DNA of 64,000 bases from Chamaelirium japonicum (Eukaryota; Streptophyta; Magnoliopsida; Liliales; Melanthiaceae): NCBI GenBank assembly GCA_947650365.1, contig OX393550.1, forward strand, positions 49,337,594 to 49,401,593. The letters run 5' to 3'. The stretch's first letter is position 1; every line of letters starts with the position of its first letter. The notes beneath the pieces were generated by a model, which was given only the letters and a program-made list of their open reading frames with translations, had not been told where the DNA came from and did not search any database. This document shows, one piece after another, positions 23,429-45,031 of this stretch. The position numbers were made by a program, and so were the translations under genes.

Positions 23429-24630
23429 TTTTTTTTTTTTTGGTAGCGAGATTGCATTAATAAAACATAACAGTTACATCATTATTTGGACACCCATCGA
23501 GCGTAACAGCAAGAGCTACAATCATCACGTGCTCGTCGCATGGCGTCTGGAGGGAAGTTTGATGTCCAAAAACCGGACATTCCTATCGCCCGAGCATAAC
23601 CAGCAAACCCATCAGCCACTTAGTTGTCTTCCCGGTTTATGTGTGAGTTTCGGACGTGCTCAAGCTTCAGGTTGAGAAGCTTGCAGTCTTGAAGAAGAAG
23701 GGATGTGGTGGATGCTGAAGCTAATTGTGAGATCACAAATTGAGAGTTTCCTTTTATCCACATAGCGTGTTTCGGAAACAAAGTCGAAGCAGCGAGAAGA
23801 CCTTCCTATAGGCCCCAAGATTCTGCCAAACTGCATAGAATCTGTAGTTAGATAAACTGCACCTGCTAACAATATTGATCCATTATGGTCCCGGATAACA
23901 AAGGCCGCGCCAGCCGCTGAAGTTGGGTGATCCACTGAGTCATCAAAGTTCAACTTATATTCATGTTCATTTGGAGGCAGCCATCGGATAGGGATTGGCT
24001 CCAGCATCCTTTGGCTAGGGGGGAGGGCACAGAGCTGCAGGGATCGAGATATAGCAAGAAAAAATGTAGTAATATCATCAAAAAGAAGTTCAAATGTAAT
24101 GAACCGCCGAGTTGGACAATTCAAAAGCCGCTTTGTTCCTAGCTATTCTTATGTGCCAAAGAGTATACACAAGGACGACTTTGGTAGTTTTACTGTACCC
24201 CGCCCCTTGATCGTGAGTATGGTTAACCAGTATACCAAACTCATTAATCGAGTTGCGGATATTTGTCATCCCGATATTAGTACTAACCCACAACCAAAGT
24301 TGACTGACAGGAGGACACTCAAAACAACTATGGTCCAAAGATTCATCGTGATCCAAGCATCAAGGGCATAAGGTTGAGATGGACATCCTAATCCGTTGAA
24401 GAAACGTGAGGACCGATCTGCCATGCTAATGGCTCTATTATGTTTTTTTTTAATGTTTTGCGCACCCAACAACTATATTTTGTGGTATTACGGTCATTTT
24501 TACCACAAGTGTTTTCCAATAAATACCCTTTAAAGTTAAATTTTCCACCCATCGAAACCCTGCGCATCCTGTCGTCCCACAGATGTATGTGCACGCAACT
24601 GAGTCTGCCGCACGACCGCGCACCCAACGA
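23429..24630 (-). mobile_element. LINE 3' fragment with poly(A)
   Basis: The minus strand reads a zinc-knuckle RT end (DESLDHSCFECPPVSQLW, 24090-24356) and an RNase H domain (WLPPNEHEYKLNFDDS, GAAFVIRDHNGSILLAGA, 23660-24124). The normal LINE terminus then leads to a poly(A) seen as poly(T) at 23429-23441. Frames are broken and the 5' part is absent. Confidence 0.82.
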
Positions 24631-25019
24631 TGCACCACATCATAGGCGTCTTTTGCACTCATACCCGATCGATAAATAGCACTCATCCCCAACCACCAGG
24701 CAACGGGATGGACAAGATTGTCCCAACGACATTGGCTCCTGCTTGGTACATGATTTAAGTGTGATTCAATGATCAGGTAAGCATGCAATAGACCAAAACA
24801 AACCAAACCAAACCAAACCGGCCGATTTTGATTCCTTTTGACACACTCAACGAGCTAGATAGGATTGAATTTTTAAAAACCGATATGGTCAGTTCGACTT
24901 ACAGATTTATAAATTTTAAATCGAAATAAGATAATTGGGCATGTCGAGCTAATATCAATACCAGGTCAACGCCACTAAGGCTCGTGCATTAACCATGAAT
25001 CTATGCACGGCGTCCCCGG

Positions 25020-25470
25020 TAGGGGTGCACAGAAAACCGGTGGAACCGAAAAACAGAATTGAACTGATCTGGACCGTATAGTTTGGTTTGTTTAATGGAA
25101 GATTGGTCCGGTTCTGATTCCCAAAGTGTAAAACCGTTTGGAAACGGTTCGGTTTTCGGTTCAGGTCCCAGTTATCTGAATCAAATCGGAACTGTTATTG
25201 TATATAATGCATAATACATTCTCGGGTCGGACCAATGGTTCCAATAGGAGTGATGGATTGTATATCCACAATGCATTCATGCACAATTGCGCATCTTTGC
25301 TAACTATAGAATCTCTAGAATCGAACCGGTTTTAGATGGTTTGGCTCAGTCTAATCCCATACTCCCGACGATCCGGTTTCGATTCCAAATTTACAAAAAC
25401 CGTTAAGACCGGTTCGATTTCTTATTCATTCAAGAACCGGATCGAATCCAACTGAACCGTGTGACTTCTA
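25020..25470. mobile_element. hAT-like MITE fragment
   Basis: Starts TAGGGGTGCACAGAAAACCG like the element at 19455 and has the same ACCGG/GAACCG-rich body. The matching right end is missing. Confidence 0.45.
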
Positions 25471-25783
25471 CTCCATGGCATGTGGCCATACTTTTATACA
25501 CGTCACATGTCATTCCTCTATATTATATTTATTTTATTCCAGATATTTATGATATAATGTTTAGAAAACTTTTACTTTTCTATTGAATTTTTATATATGC
25601 TTGTCCAAATTCTGATTTATTTAGTGGAACCGGATTAATTATTCACTAGATCCGAATTTGCTACTTATTCCAATACATCGAGCGTATAACAATGTTTTCA
25701 AACTAGATTGGAGGTCGAATCAGTCCAATCCCAATCGGCTCAAACCTCGGGTTTGACCTGTGGAACCAGTCCAATCCCAATCG

Positions 25784-28264
<2,481 letters not shown>

Positions 28265-28356
<92 letters not shown>
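28265..28356. repeat. (TA)n
   Basis: About 46 TA units between E and F. Confidence 0.95.
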
Positions 28357-29269
<913 letters not shown>

Positions 29270-29979
29270 TATATATATCTATATAATAAGGGACGACGGT
29301 TGTGGGGGGGACAAATGAACTGAGACAAAGGAGGGGCTAAGATTTATCCTAGAGAATATAATGATGGCCCGGATTGATTAGAAGGGAAGGATAAACTTGA
29401 ATGGCTAGGATCGTTCTCTTTTTTCTTCCCCATATAAATTTGAATTCAAACTTTTGACCGCACTTTTTTATCTCATTAAATGTCCCATACGTCCACTTTC
29501 TCTCTCTGCAACCCCTGTACCCATATCCCATTAAATATGAGAGTCCCATCCCTATCTCCACCCGTCCGGTTTATCACAGCCATCCATGGCATTCCACTCA
29601 ATGACAGCTGTACTCTTACCTTGAGCCCAGAACCGGTCAGGCTCACACAGAGAGAGAAAAAGAATGCAACGCCTCCTCTGCTACCACCTTAAAAAGAGGA
29701 GAGAGAGATAGTCAGAGTGAGAGAGAGGGTAGCAGAGGACTCATTTTAAAAAAACCTACTTCCTCTTACTAACCCGCCCCCTCCTCCTGCAACCTATTTG
29801 CTATGGTCGCTGACATTTGCTCCGGCCGCCCTTGGAGATGAGACCGCTGCTCATCGTCCTCCTCTCCGTCGTTGAGGTGCAGCCATCTTCCTCCTCTCCG
29901 TCGTCGAGGTAGGCCGGTTGCCGTCGGGTGCAACCCGTCTTCCTCCTCTCTATCACCATCATCAAGTTATGGCGGCTTC

Positions 29980-30014
<35 letters not shown>

Positions 30015-30504
30015 AGCTGCCGTCGGGGTGAGGGGGTGGTCACAGTCCGCCTCCCCGTGCTGATGCCATTGGCGCACCCCCCCTCCGGCAAACCCCCCGA
30101 CCGGTGGAAGAGGGCAGCCCCCTCTCTTCAAGGTTCCAGCCCGGATCTGGAGCCGCCATATCCCTTACCTCGAATCCCCCTTCTCATCCCTGCAGTCGGC
30201 CCCGGCGGATCTGGCGCCGCCGTAACCCAGTCGTCGGAGTGCGATTCACTGATCGGGGGACTGCCGAAGGGGGAGTGCGATCCACCGGGCGGGGATCTGC
30301 CGGAGGGGGAGTGTGATTCACCGATCAGGGGGGGGGGAGCCGAAGGGGGAGTGCGAGACACCGGTCGGGGGCTGCCGGAGGGGGAGTGTGATCCACCGGT
30401 CGTGGAGGCTGCCGGAGAGGGAGTGCGATTCGCCGATCAGGGGCCGGTGGGTAGAGAGAGCTTTCCCTCTCTCTCTCTCTCTCCCTCTCTCTCTACCCCA
30501 CAGG

Positions 30505-30507
<3 letters not shown>

Positions 30508-30557
<50 letters not shown>
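30508..30557. repeat. (CT)n microsatellite
   Basis: About 25 CT units directly left of a MITE. Confidence 0.9.
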
Positions 30558-30560
<3 letters not shown>

Positions 30561-30900
30561 TAATTATACTTCGCCCCCATGAGGTTTAGCTCAAAAACAC
30601 TTAACCCCCTAATAGTTTCAAAACTACATTGTGCCCCCTTCAATTCAGCTCTCTTATAAAAATTACCAAATGAGGAGACAACATACTTGACAAAAGGGGT
30701 ATTGTGATAACATTTCAAACTTTAGGGAGCGATTAAGAACAAAAAAAACTATAATACCCATTTTGTCAACTACTTAATCTTCTCATTTGGTAATTTTTAT
30801 CTAACCAGAATTGAATTGAAGGGGACAAAATGTAGTTTCGAAACTATAGGGGATTAAGTGTTTTTGAGCTAAACTTAAAGAGAGCAAATTGTAATTTACC
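30556..30900. mobile_element. MITE with ~130-bp arms (GTAAATTACA family)
   Basis: Left arm GGTTTAGCTCAAAAACACTT ... AATTACCAAATGAG is mirrored to the right, ending GTAATTTACC. Related copies lie at 32678-33012 and 53555-53725. No coding. Confidence 0.8.
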
Positions 30901-31215
30901 TTTTTTTTTTGGGTAAAGGAATGGAATTTGAATAAACTGATGGGCGTCCATCATCGTTAGCGTAGATCATGGGGAATTCTATCATCTGTTGTGTTTTTAC
31001 TTTGATAGTCTATAAAGAGTGGCTGAGATTTATAGATGTGAATGTAAATGCTTGCCAGGATTTATTCTCTGAGTTATGATGAGTGCGATTCACCTCGGGA
31101 GGGAGATAAAGACACAAGTAGTTTGGCATTTTTTTTGTAAAAATATGTCAAGATTTTTATAAAAAAAAAAGAGAGAATAAAAAATAAAATAAGAAAAGAT
31201 ATGATTGCCTCCATG

Positions 31216-31217
<2 letters not shown>

Positions 31218-31287
<70 letters not shown>
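31218..31287. repeat. (CT)n microsatellite
   Basis: About 35 CT units. Confidence 0.95.
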
Positions 31288-31289
<2 letters not shown>

Positions 31290-31847
31290 CGGAGAGTGCT
31301 GCCACTATCACCTCACGTCTCCGGAGAGCCGAGCCACCACTGAGCTCCATGTCCCCAACGTGCTTTGACACTCCACCGGCGTCCATTGAGCCTCGCCAAC
31401 TGTCAATGATCCCCTTGCAGGCACTTTCCTCCCATCCTTCTCCTCTCTAACTCCTCATTCATCCTCCCCAACCCCTGCACCCAGCCATATCCCTCTCCAT
31501 CCCCTCCTCCTAATCTTCTTCCCCACCTCCGATTGTAACCGACCACAACCTGCAAACCAACACATGTTGGAGCCAAGTATTGTTTAGAGTAAAAACGGTA
31601 CGGATGACATGCATGGGTCGTAGTTTGGTGTAATTTAGATTAGACGGTTCCATACTCTTTAGTGAATGGTCCAAATGCATCATCGAGCGTCTAGAACAAC
31701 AATTTGCTGGAGCCATCAAAAAAATACTCTTCAAAAAGAAATAACTTCACTGCAACGGGTGTTGGGGGCTTAGACTTCAAGCGACTGATGTGGCAATCAA
31801 TGATTGGACCATATTCCATTATCATACAAATCCCTGTCTAAATGAGG

Positions 31848-32025
31848 GAAAATTTTCAGCACATCCTATGTACCATACAACCATGGCCCCAGAACCTATC
31901 AGTACGCTTTGAGGGCTGGGGGCCATTGCCCCTATGTGCTGGGACCCAATACCCCGTCCCTTGAATCCATGTGGGCCCGCGGATAGAGAGTACGGTTGAT
32001 GCTGAAAATTTTTCCCTACATCACT
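31848..32025. mobile_element. Small MITE, GGGAAAATTTTCAGCA ends
   Basis: GGGAAAATTTTCAGCA is mirrored by TGCTGAAAATTTTTCCC about 175 bp away. No coding. Probably Mutator-like by end type, but no clear target duplication was confirmed. Confidence 0.6.
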
Positions 32026-32677
32026 AATACTATCTACTCAACCCCATGACCAACCTGCAAGGTGGTGTCTTAAGTTGTACGATTTTTTTGTCAACATACA
32101 AAGTACAATTTCGTTCATCGTTTCCTTTACCCTTTTGATACTATTTAAGTTTTCAAAACAAACCTAAACCCTTCAACTTTCCATACTTTGCAAACCATTA
32201 ATGATTTTACCAATCTTAGGGTGGTGTTAGGCATCATTCCGGAACCACCATTTCAGTTCTATATTTTAAAACTAATGGATAGTTTTTGTTCCACTGAAAT
32301 GAAGGATTGGGAGCGATAATTTATAATTTCTGAAGAAAAAGGTTTCTCACATGTATTTCTTTTCTTTGTTTTTTTTTTATATTAAAAAAACAGGGTTGTG
32401 AAAGAGAGAAGGGACCACCAACACTGAGATGGACATCACTGTTTGCTCTCCTGTTAAGATCACCCCCATCTCATCTCCTCAAGTTATATACTCTCTCGCT
32501 CGCTCTCTATTGCTATTAATCTACAATAATTTTTTAAAATCTCCCCCACCTAATCTCTTAAAATCAACCCCACTTCTTAAATTGTTGAAAAATGTCTTAC
32601 CCGTCTATTGTATAGGCGATCCATTAGTTTTTTGTTTTTTTTTAACCCCGCCTGTTGTACAAGCGGGTAAAGGTAAA

Positions 32678-33012
32678 GGATAAATTACACTTTGCCCCCT
32701 TGAAGTTTAGCTAAAAAACACTTAACCCCCCTGTAGTCTATTTTGTTCCAAATTGCACCCTAAAGTTTGAAATGTTAGCACAATACCCCCTTTTGTCAAC
32801 TACTTAATTTCCTCATTTGGTAATTTTTATATGATAAAAACTGAATTGAAGGGGGTAAAAAGTAGTTTATAAATTACAGGGGGTTTATGTGTTTTTGAGC
32901 TAAAATTCAAGGGAGCAGTTTTTTTAAAGGGTACTTAACCACAATGGGGTAAATTTTTTGAAGGGGGCAAAAAGTAGTTTATAAACTACAGTGGGGTAAA
33001 TTTTATTTAAAA
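32678..33012. mobile_element. MITE, same family as 30556-30900
   Basis: Starts GGATAAATTACACTTTGCCC. Shares AGCTAAAAAACACTTAACCC and the AATTACC-rich centre in mirrored arms. The right side is partly duplicated (GTAGTTTATAAA twice). Confidence 0.7.
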
Positions 33013-33284
33013 AAAAAATAAGCTACTCGCCTGTACAATTTAAGAAGTTTTGAACCCTGTTTTGCTACTTTCAAACTATTGGATCTCCCTAACAATATTC
33101 ACCGCTCTCAAAGTGTTCTATTGCCACCCTCAAAATATTATCACACTATCAAAATATTATCATTGCTCAAGAATTATTATTGTCACCATTAAAATATTGC
33201 CACCTCCAATGAAAGTATTACCACCGCCCTCAAAATATTTTTACCATCTCGAAATCTTTTGCGTGCCCTCGGGTACGGGATTTT

Positions 33285-35761
<2,477 letters not shown>

Positions 35762-35805
<44 letters not shown>
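35762..35805. repeat. (TA)n
   Basis: About 21 TA units between the CTAG end of Helitron-like element 2 and the Mutator-like element. Confidence 0.95.
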
Positions 35806-35808
<3 letters not shown>

Positions 35809-36255
35809 GAAACGGGATATAGGCTGACAGCCAATTTTGCAATTGGGCTGTCAGCTGATGTGGCATTTTTTCCTCCGTCGGATGTTATCCGGGATTATTT
35901 AATTCCATCTTACCACGGGGTAGATCGAAATCCACGCGCAACTTCCCCTTTCTATCGTAGAGCTAGCAAAACCCACCCAGCAGATGCCGTCGTCTTCGAC
36001 AAAAGCTGCACGCCGGCAGCCATGCCTCCGACTCCCGACGCTACGCGAGACAGCAAACGTCTCTCTCTCTCGCGTTTGTTGCCCGACCACCGGAGCTGCG
36101 ATCTGCCGACCACCGCTGTGATGGATGCCCGTGAGATCCCGACCACCGCTACAATCTACCGACCACCGGCTGCAAGCGAGATTCCCCCACTAGCTGCCAG
36201 CGATCTTCCGACCACCGAGGCTGAGACTCTTTGTTCAGGTGATCTCTCTCTCTCT
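35806..36255 (+). repeat. Left TIR of the Mutator-like element
   Basis: Matches the reverse complement of 40590-41036. Its open frame ([19 protein letters not shown]) is present in both arms and is likely non-coding. Confidence 0.85.
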
Positions 36256-36367
36256 ATCTATCTATCTCTCTCTCCCTCATCAGGTAATATTGTTGGGGTT
36301 TTCTGATTTTTTTTTGCAAGCAATTTTCATCATCTGATCGATTATGTTGGTGAATTAATAAAGCAAA

Positions 36368-36369
<2 letters not shown>

Positions 36370-36438
<69 letters not shown>
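36370..36438. repeat. (CT)n microsatellite in left arm
   Basis: About 34 CT units; a second run follows at 36588-36654. Confidence 0.95.
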
Positions 36439-36441
<3 letters not shown>

Positions 36442-36585
36442 GTTCGAAGCCCGACAACCGGAGCTGTGATCTGCCGACCACTGCTGCGTTGGATGCCTGC
36501 GAGATCCCGACCACCGGCTGCAAGCGAGATCCCCTCACCGGCTGCCATCGATCTCCCGACCGAGTCCGAGACTCTTCAATCAGGT

Positions 36586-36656
<71 letters not shown>

Positions 36657-37233
36657 AGGTGGAACCACCCCCACCCTAATAACATGGTTGGGGTTTCTGA
36701 TTTTTTTTTTTTTTTGCAAGCAATTTTCATCATCTGATTATGTTGGTGAATTAATGGAGCTCTCTCTCTCTCTCTCTAATGTTGTGAATCCTCCGAGAGT
36801 GCTGGACCTGCCGGTGGATTTCGCTCTGCCCCGTGGGTTAATGAAATTAAGTAACCCCGGATCACATTCGGCGACGAAAAAACCAACGGGGCAGAGCGAA
36901 GTCCATGCGTAGCTTCCTCTCGCAATCGATGCCAGCCAACTGAAGCTGCGATCTACAAACCACCGCTGCGATGTAGCACCAGCTGCAAGCAAGATTCCCC
37001 CACCGGCTAGCGGCTACCAGTGATCTCCCGACCACCAAGGCTGAGACGCTTTGATTAGGTGATCTCTCTCTCTCTCTCTCTCTCTCACTCTCTCTCTCAC
37101 TCTCTCTCTCTCTTCATCATCTGATTTTTTTTTTTTGCATGCAATTTTCATCATCTGATTATGTTGGTGAATTAATGGAGTCATCCAAAGCTTCTTTTTT
37201 TTATTCTGTTGGTGAATTAATGGAACCCTCTTG

Positions 37234-37274
<41 letters not shown>

Positions 37275-38416
37275 GGCGTGGCTAGAGCTGTCACCCTGTT
37301 TGGAGCTGTTGCTTGTTTCATTGATTATCTTCTATCTTTATCAATTTTGAGATGGATTCAAGCAGTCTAGGGTCTGCACTCTAGAATGTGTAAGTGAATT
37401 AATAGAGCCCAGCCTCTAAAGTTTTTTCTAGAGTGCAGACCCTAGATGCTTGAATCCTAGACTTGCTGTCTAGGGGTTTTTCTGATTGTGTTGGTGAATT
37501 AACAGGCCCTCTAAAGTTTTTTTATTCATCTGTTGGTGAATTAATGGACCCCTCTTCGATCAACTGTCTCTTTCTCTCTCTCTCTGAACAGGTGGCACCA
37601 CCACACCATTGCAGATTACTAATGGATCAAACCATCAACTCCTATTTCTTAGATTCTTGACCAATTGATCTCATCTGTTTCACAGTCCATTGATAACCGA
37701 TACTTTTGGCAAACCATACCAAGATGAAAGACCATGCAAGCTCGGTTTGCTTGCACCCAAATTGCACGGATTATTGCCGATGATCTACAAACAAATGAAA
37801 CAATAATGTTCAGTATTTTTTAATGAATGCATTGATCAAACTCTTGTGGGTTTTTCAACGGTTATGGTAGATCTAATAGAGTAAACTCACTCTCACGATT
37901 TGCCCACAATATATACCTAATGATTTAGCCAAAGCAAATGCTTGCACTTTCATTTTTTTTAAGAGATACTATTTGCACTTTCGATTACTGTCATTGTAAT
38001 TAGAAAGTAATGTGATGACACATACAAAGAGTGGTACAAACCCTTAGATACCTTGTGAGGACTGCACACCACGCATGTGGTAATATCCACAAACATCAAG
38101 GTTTGTGGTGGACCAAGCCAACCGGCTTCCTTTGATGTTTGGTTTTGGTATTATATACAAATCTGCATTGCTTTTAGAGCAGCCATTAGAGTCTATCCTC
38201 TACATCATTAGTAATTTTTATTTTGAATGTTGATATCTATAAATATTTTTTCGTTTGATGCTTGTATTTTTACGAAACACAGAATACAATTGTTTTCAGG
38301 GAGGACAATGGTTATTAATAATCAGTATTTATCTATCTATATATCTAACTATCTATCTACCTCCAGTGTTTGCTTTTCATTTATGGTATTGAAGTGGTGT
38401 TTTTATGGTTTATTCT

Positions 38417-38553
38417 TGCAGGCTATTGCATTGGAAGGCCATGGGGCTCTCCTTACAACTTCATGTGTTGATCAATTAGAATCAAGAAAGGACGAAAGGC
38501 ATCCTGCTCATATGTTGAAGGTAGCAAAGGGGTACTGCATCAATGCAGCTTGA
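38417..38553 (+). pseudogene. Exon-like segment, possibly captured gene fragment
   Basis: A clean acceptor (TTATTCTTGCAG) precedes an open stretch of ~44 codons (AIALEGHGALLTTSCVDQLE, then HPAHMLKVAKGYCINAA) ending in TGA. It sits in the non-repetitive centre of the Mutator-like element, where captured host exons are often found. The source gene is not recognised. Confidence 0.35.
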
Positions 38554-39134
38554 GCAAGGCCTTGTGTTTTTACTTCAGACTTAAATGCATGTGCGCTTGG
38601 CTTCAGTTGGTTGTCTTAGTTAGGTTTGTAAATTACAAAGACAGTAAATTACTAAGAAAGTTATGCATTGGTGGCAACTGGACTCTTGGCTTCTTAAGTC
38701 TGTAAATTATTAAGAAAGGTTTGTGTTCTTAGCCTTATCGTAGGTCCACGTACTCGGATTACTAGTAAATGAGCCGAGATTGAGATAGTATTTCAATGTT
38801 GAGTCGGGCCTTGGAATGATTGGCTTTGTAGTAATAAACATATATTGGTGGTATCATCAGAGTTTGGGGCGTTAACCACTATTAGAAGTTGGATCGTTTC
38901 TTCTGGATCTTGAATTATTTTTCTTTTAAAATATCTATGAGCAGCTGTTTATCACCCTTTATGTTAAATTTTGGCCTGATACATTGGCAAACAGTTAGCC
39001 TGTAGTCTTTTGTTTCTTTTGGATTTAACTTTCGTCACTGCATCATGCTGGATATTGGCAGTAGATATCTGGTTGCCTGATGAGCTCAATAGAAATAAGC
39101 CTTTGCTGAATCTTCCTCTTCATATAGAACCCAA

Positions 39135-39560
39135 CTATCTATTCATACGTGGGATAAAACTGAAGCCCGGCAGCATCACTTCATCAGCTTTGTCGATATC
39201 ACCCACATTCATGAATCGTTGATCCAAAGCACAGCCCTTTATTTTTTGGTGCACCATAGGGGCCATTACATTATGGCATGCATGGTTTCTTGAACAATGG
39301 CAGAAAGTAAAAGGGGGAACATCAAAGCGCGGCCCTTTTTGCCCGCACCTCTCGACAACAAACCTGATTACTACTAAAAGTTGTAAATCTAAACAAGAAG
39401 TCAAAGAAAAACCAATTCCCACAGGACAGATTTCATACAGTTCAATGCCCCCATGTATTCCTCCCAATGGCTTCACCCTCCGAATACCTGGCTGGTCTTT
39501 CAGGGCTTGTAACTCTATTGGAAGAAGCAGCTGAATCAGTGCTCTTATAAGCACAACCAA
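39135..39560 (-). other. Open frame of unknown meaning in the element centre
   Basis: 141 codons on the minus strand (KDQPGIRRVKPLGGIHGGIE, then LYEICPVGIGFSL) with non-repetitive composition. No family recognised and no clear splice context. It could be another captured fragment or chance. Confidence 0.2.
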
Positions 39561-39899
39561 GCTGCTTAAAGCTATTACCGAGGAGATCCGGTTAGCAAAA
39601 TTATCAGAATAATGGATTTCCCAATCCCTCCTACCAAATCTATGGAGATGGGTGAAAGACCAGAAAAATTAAACATGAATCATCTTTCAGTACATGGAAA
39701 CTAGAAAAAAAAAATACAAGACGAAAGACCAAACAATAAAAACACATCGTTCAGTAAAGTACTCCCCTAATTCGGTGTAATTTTTCAAAAATAAAATTAC
39801 AACATGAAGACCATAAAAAAAAATCGGGTCTTCTTTCAGTGCATCACCAGTAGGTCCAGCACTCTCTGCAATTGGAGGATTCACAACATTAGATAGAGT

Positions 39900-39944
<45 letters not shown>

Positions 39945-40047
39945 ATTCACCAACATAATCAGATGATGAAAACTGCTTGCAAAAAAAAAATCAGAAAACC
40001 CAAACGATGTAATTAGGGTGGTGGTGGCGGTGGTGGTTCCACCTGAT

Positions 40048-40100
<53 letters not shown>

Positions 40101-40200
40101 ATTCACCAACATAATCAGATGATGAAAACTGCTTGCAAAAAAAAAATTCAGAAAACCCAAACGATGTTATTAGGGTGGTGGTGGTGGTGGTGGCTCTACC

Positions 40201-40241
<41 letters not shown>

Positions 40242-40242
40242 C

Positions 40243-40296
<54 letters not shown>

Positions 40297-40589
40297 ACCT
40301 GATCGAAGAGTCTTAGACTCGGTCGCGAGATCGCTGGCAGCCGGTGAGGGGATCTCGCTTGCAGCCGGTGGTTGAGATCTCACGGGCATCCATCGCAACG
40401 GTGGCCGGCAGATCACAGCTTCGGTTGTCGGGCTTCGAATGCGAGAGAGACATTTGAGCTCCATTAATTCACCAACATAATCAGATGATGAAAATTGGTT
40501 GCAAAAAAGAAAATTAGAAAATCCCAACAATGTTACCCGATGAGAGAGGAGAGAGAGAGAAAGAGAGAGAGAGATAGATGGAGAGAGAG

Positions 40590-41937
<1,348 letters not shown>

Positions 41938-42019
<82 letters not shown>
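41938..42019. repeat. (CT)n then (TA)n
   Basis: CT run to ~41986 and about 16 TA units between H and I. Confidence 0.95.
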
Positions 42020-42547
<528 letters not shown>

Positions 42548-42912
42548 ATAACGATCCAGTGAGATAACTCTTCTATGAGATAACTTTGAGAAACCTATCT
42601 AGAGGTTTTAGAATTTGATAAAAATTAGTGATCATGCTCTCTATGGTAAGTTGACCATCCTCACAAAAAATCATCAAATTCTAAAACCTCTAGAGGCATC
42701 AAATACACAATTCAAATTATTGGTTTTAATGGACGGTCGATAAATCTTCTAACATTTGATCCCCTTAGAGGTTTTAGAATTTGATGATTTTTTGTGAGGA
42801 TGATCAACTTGCCATAGAGAGCATGCCCACCAATTTTTATCAAATTCTGAAACCTCTAGATAGGTTTCTCAAAGTTAGCTCATATATCTCATATCTCACT
42901 GGATCGCTACCC
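42548..42912. mobile_element. TA-linked palindromic element J
   Basis: Arms AACGATCCAGTGAGATAA ... AACTTTGAGAAACCTATCTA and TAGATAGGTTTCTCAAAGTT ... CACTGGATCG. Centre ATTGGTTTTAATGGACGGTC. The inner arms match element A. Confidence 0.82.
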
Positions 42913-42914
42913 TA

Positions 42915-43275
42915 TATATAAGTGGGTCAGGATCGGATGACCCAGCAAATAACCCAGCACCCTTTGATGCACCTAGAGGTTTTAGAATGGGGTGATTTTT
43001 GGTAGACATGTTGTCTATGGTATGTTGATCATCATCACAAAAAATCGGCCCATTTTAAAACCTCTAGTTGCGTCAAATGCGCTATTCAAATCAACGGTTA
43101 AAATTGACAATCGAAAACCATTTATTTGAAGAGTGCATTTGATGCACCTAGAGGTTTTAGAATGGGCTGAATTTTTGTGAGGATGATCAACATACCATAG
43201 ACAACATGCCTACAAAAAATCAACTCATTCTAAAACCTCTAGGTGCATCAAAGGGTGCTAGGTTGATGTTGGGTC
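42915..43275. mobile_element. TA-linked palindromic element K
   Basis: Arms GACCCAGCA ... CAGCACCCTTTGATGCACCT and the inverse at 43225-43270. Centre ATCAACGGTTAAAATTGACA. Only a very short TATATATA lies on its left. Confidence 0.78.
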
Positions 43276-43904
43276 AACTGATTCATGAAGGGCTGGTCAC
43301 CAAGGCTGGCCTGCTGCACTAATTGCCAAGGGGTAATCACAAAGCATTAAGAAGTCAGGATTCAATTGGGTGAACTAACCTAAGAGAAATAGTTGGCACT
43401 GATCTCGGTTAGTTGCACGGACACCGACTTGGAAGGGTTCAAGTGCAGCATAGTAAGGTAAAGGATATTCGTATAATTACTAATAATATCGGAGTGCAGC
43501 AATGACTTCGTAGTAGTTGTAGACACTGTTCACTGGTATGGCCTAGGCCATGATACCAGTGGGAGCCAAGGTTATCAAGGTCCCGAAGATTCACTACAAA
43601 AAAAATAGTTTTTACCGACGGAATATATCTGTCGGTAAATTTGATTTCCCGTCGGCAAAGATATTTCCCGACGGACATTATTTTTGTCGCTGGTCTGTCG
43701 GCAAAAAAGGCGTCGGGAAAAATCAGCCACGGGAAATAAAATTCAGTCGGTATTACTTATTAATACTCATGTTCCACTGTCTAATTTCTCGGTATCATCA
43801 TAACACCTAATTTTTGAATCCAAATCGTATGCCCCCTTTCTTTGGTCCATTGTTTGCAGCCCACAACACAACCGTTTGTCGCACCCAGACCTAGGGCTAG
43901 CAAT

Positions 43905-44384
43905 TTCGGACCTGACACAGCAGACCCGACACGACCCGACACGAAGTTAGCGGGTCTGGGTCAGGGCTAAACGGGTACGGGTCGTAAACGGGTTGACACA
44001 ATAGACCCGTTTAATAAACGGGTCGGGTCCGGGTTTAGGGTCTGGACACGGTAGACCCGGGAAGACCCGTTTAGTATTCAATGGGTCGTGTCGAGTCGGG
44101 TCGGGTCGGGTCTACCCGCAATCCGATACTATAATATATAATACCAGCGGGTCTTTCGGGTCAGGTCGGGTCGAGTTGGATTGGGTCGGATCGGGTCAAC
44201 TGAATAGTCCGGGTGATAAACGGGTCTTACCGGGTCTTATCGGGTCTACCCGTTTATTGGCGGGTCGGGTACGGGTTTAGGATCTACACACGATTAGTTA
44301 AACGGGTCGGGTCCGGGTCTGGGGTTTTTGGACACGAACACGACTAGACACGACACGACCCGACCCGATTGCCACCCCTAATTA
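43905..44384. mobile_element. Nested CGGGTC-rich element inside the CACTA
   Basis: Bounded by TAGGGCTAGCAATTTCGG and its near inverse (CCGATTGCCACCCCTA). The body is CGGGTCGGGTC-rich. The left 300 bp match the reverse complement of 8160-8437. hAT-type by its TAGGGG-like ends, though no matching duplication was seen. Confidence 0.6.
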
Positions 44385-45031
44385 ATACCGACGATTAGTA
44401 TGCTGTCGTCGATAATATATTTATATTTAATTTAAAATATAATTAATTATTACCGACGATAATTTATCTTCCTTCGGCAATATATAGGCTTATTACCGAC
44501 GGTTGACAGTCTTACTGTCGGTAATAGTTTATATATTACCGACGAACAAATAAATTTCGTCGGTAATATATAAATAATTTAAAAAAATAAAATAGTTTAT
44601 TGTCGATGGAATTTATACATTCCGTCGGTAAAAATGCATAATTTTTTTAAAAAATTGCTATAATCTATTTAATTCCTGTGATTTACAACAATACCACAAT
44701 ATATTCAAATATTACCATAATTGACAAAATCAAATATTACCGTAATTTATCAAATATTACCGTAATTTATCAAATATTACCACAAATTACTGTTATCATA
44801 ATTTATCAAATATTAGCAAATATTATGACAATACCAGACAATTATAGACATGACCAAAAAATGACTACATATTTATTACAAAATTATTTTTACACAATCC
44901 AAAACCGAGGGAAGCTGCGTGCCCTAGCTCAACCACCCCACGCCGCCCGGCACCAACGCTGGTGCTCTCATCCCCTGACGCTGTACATCCTGCAATTAAT
45001 ATGTATTTGTTAAAAAAATAGTTTATATCTA

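Noticed and set aside
24790..24822. Short (AAACC)n run as telomeric repeat
   Set aside because: Too short and of the wrong unit (AAACC rather than AAACCCT).
30104..30563. GC-rich Gly/Pro open frames in Helitron-like element 1
   Set aside because: Imperfect short repeats (GGAGGGGGAGTG-type) give open frames on both strands; no domain or splice context.
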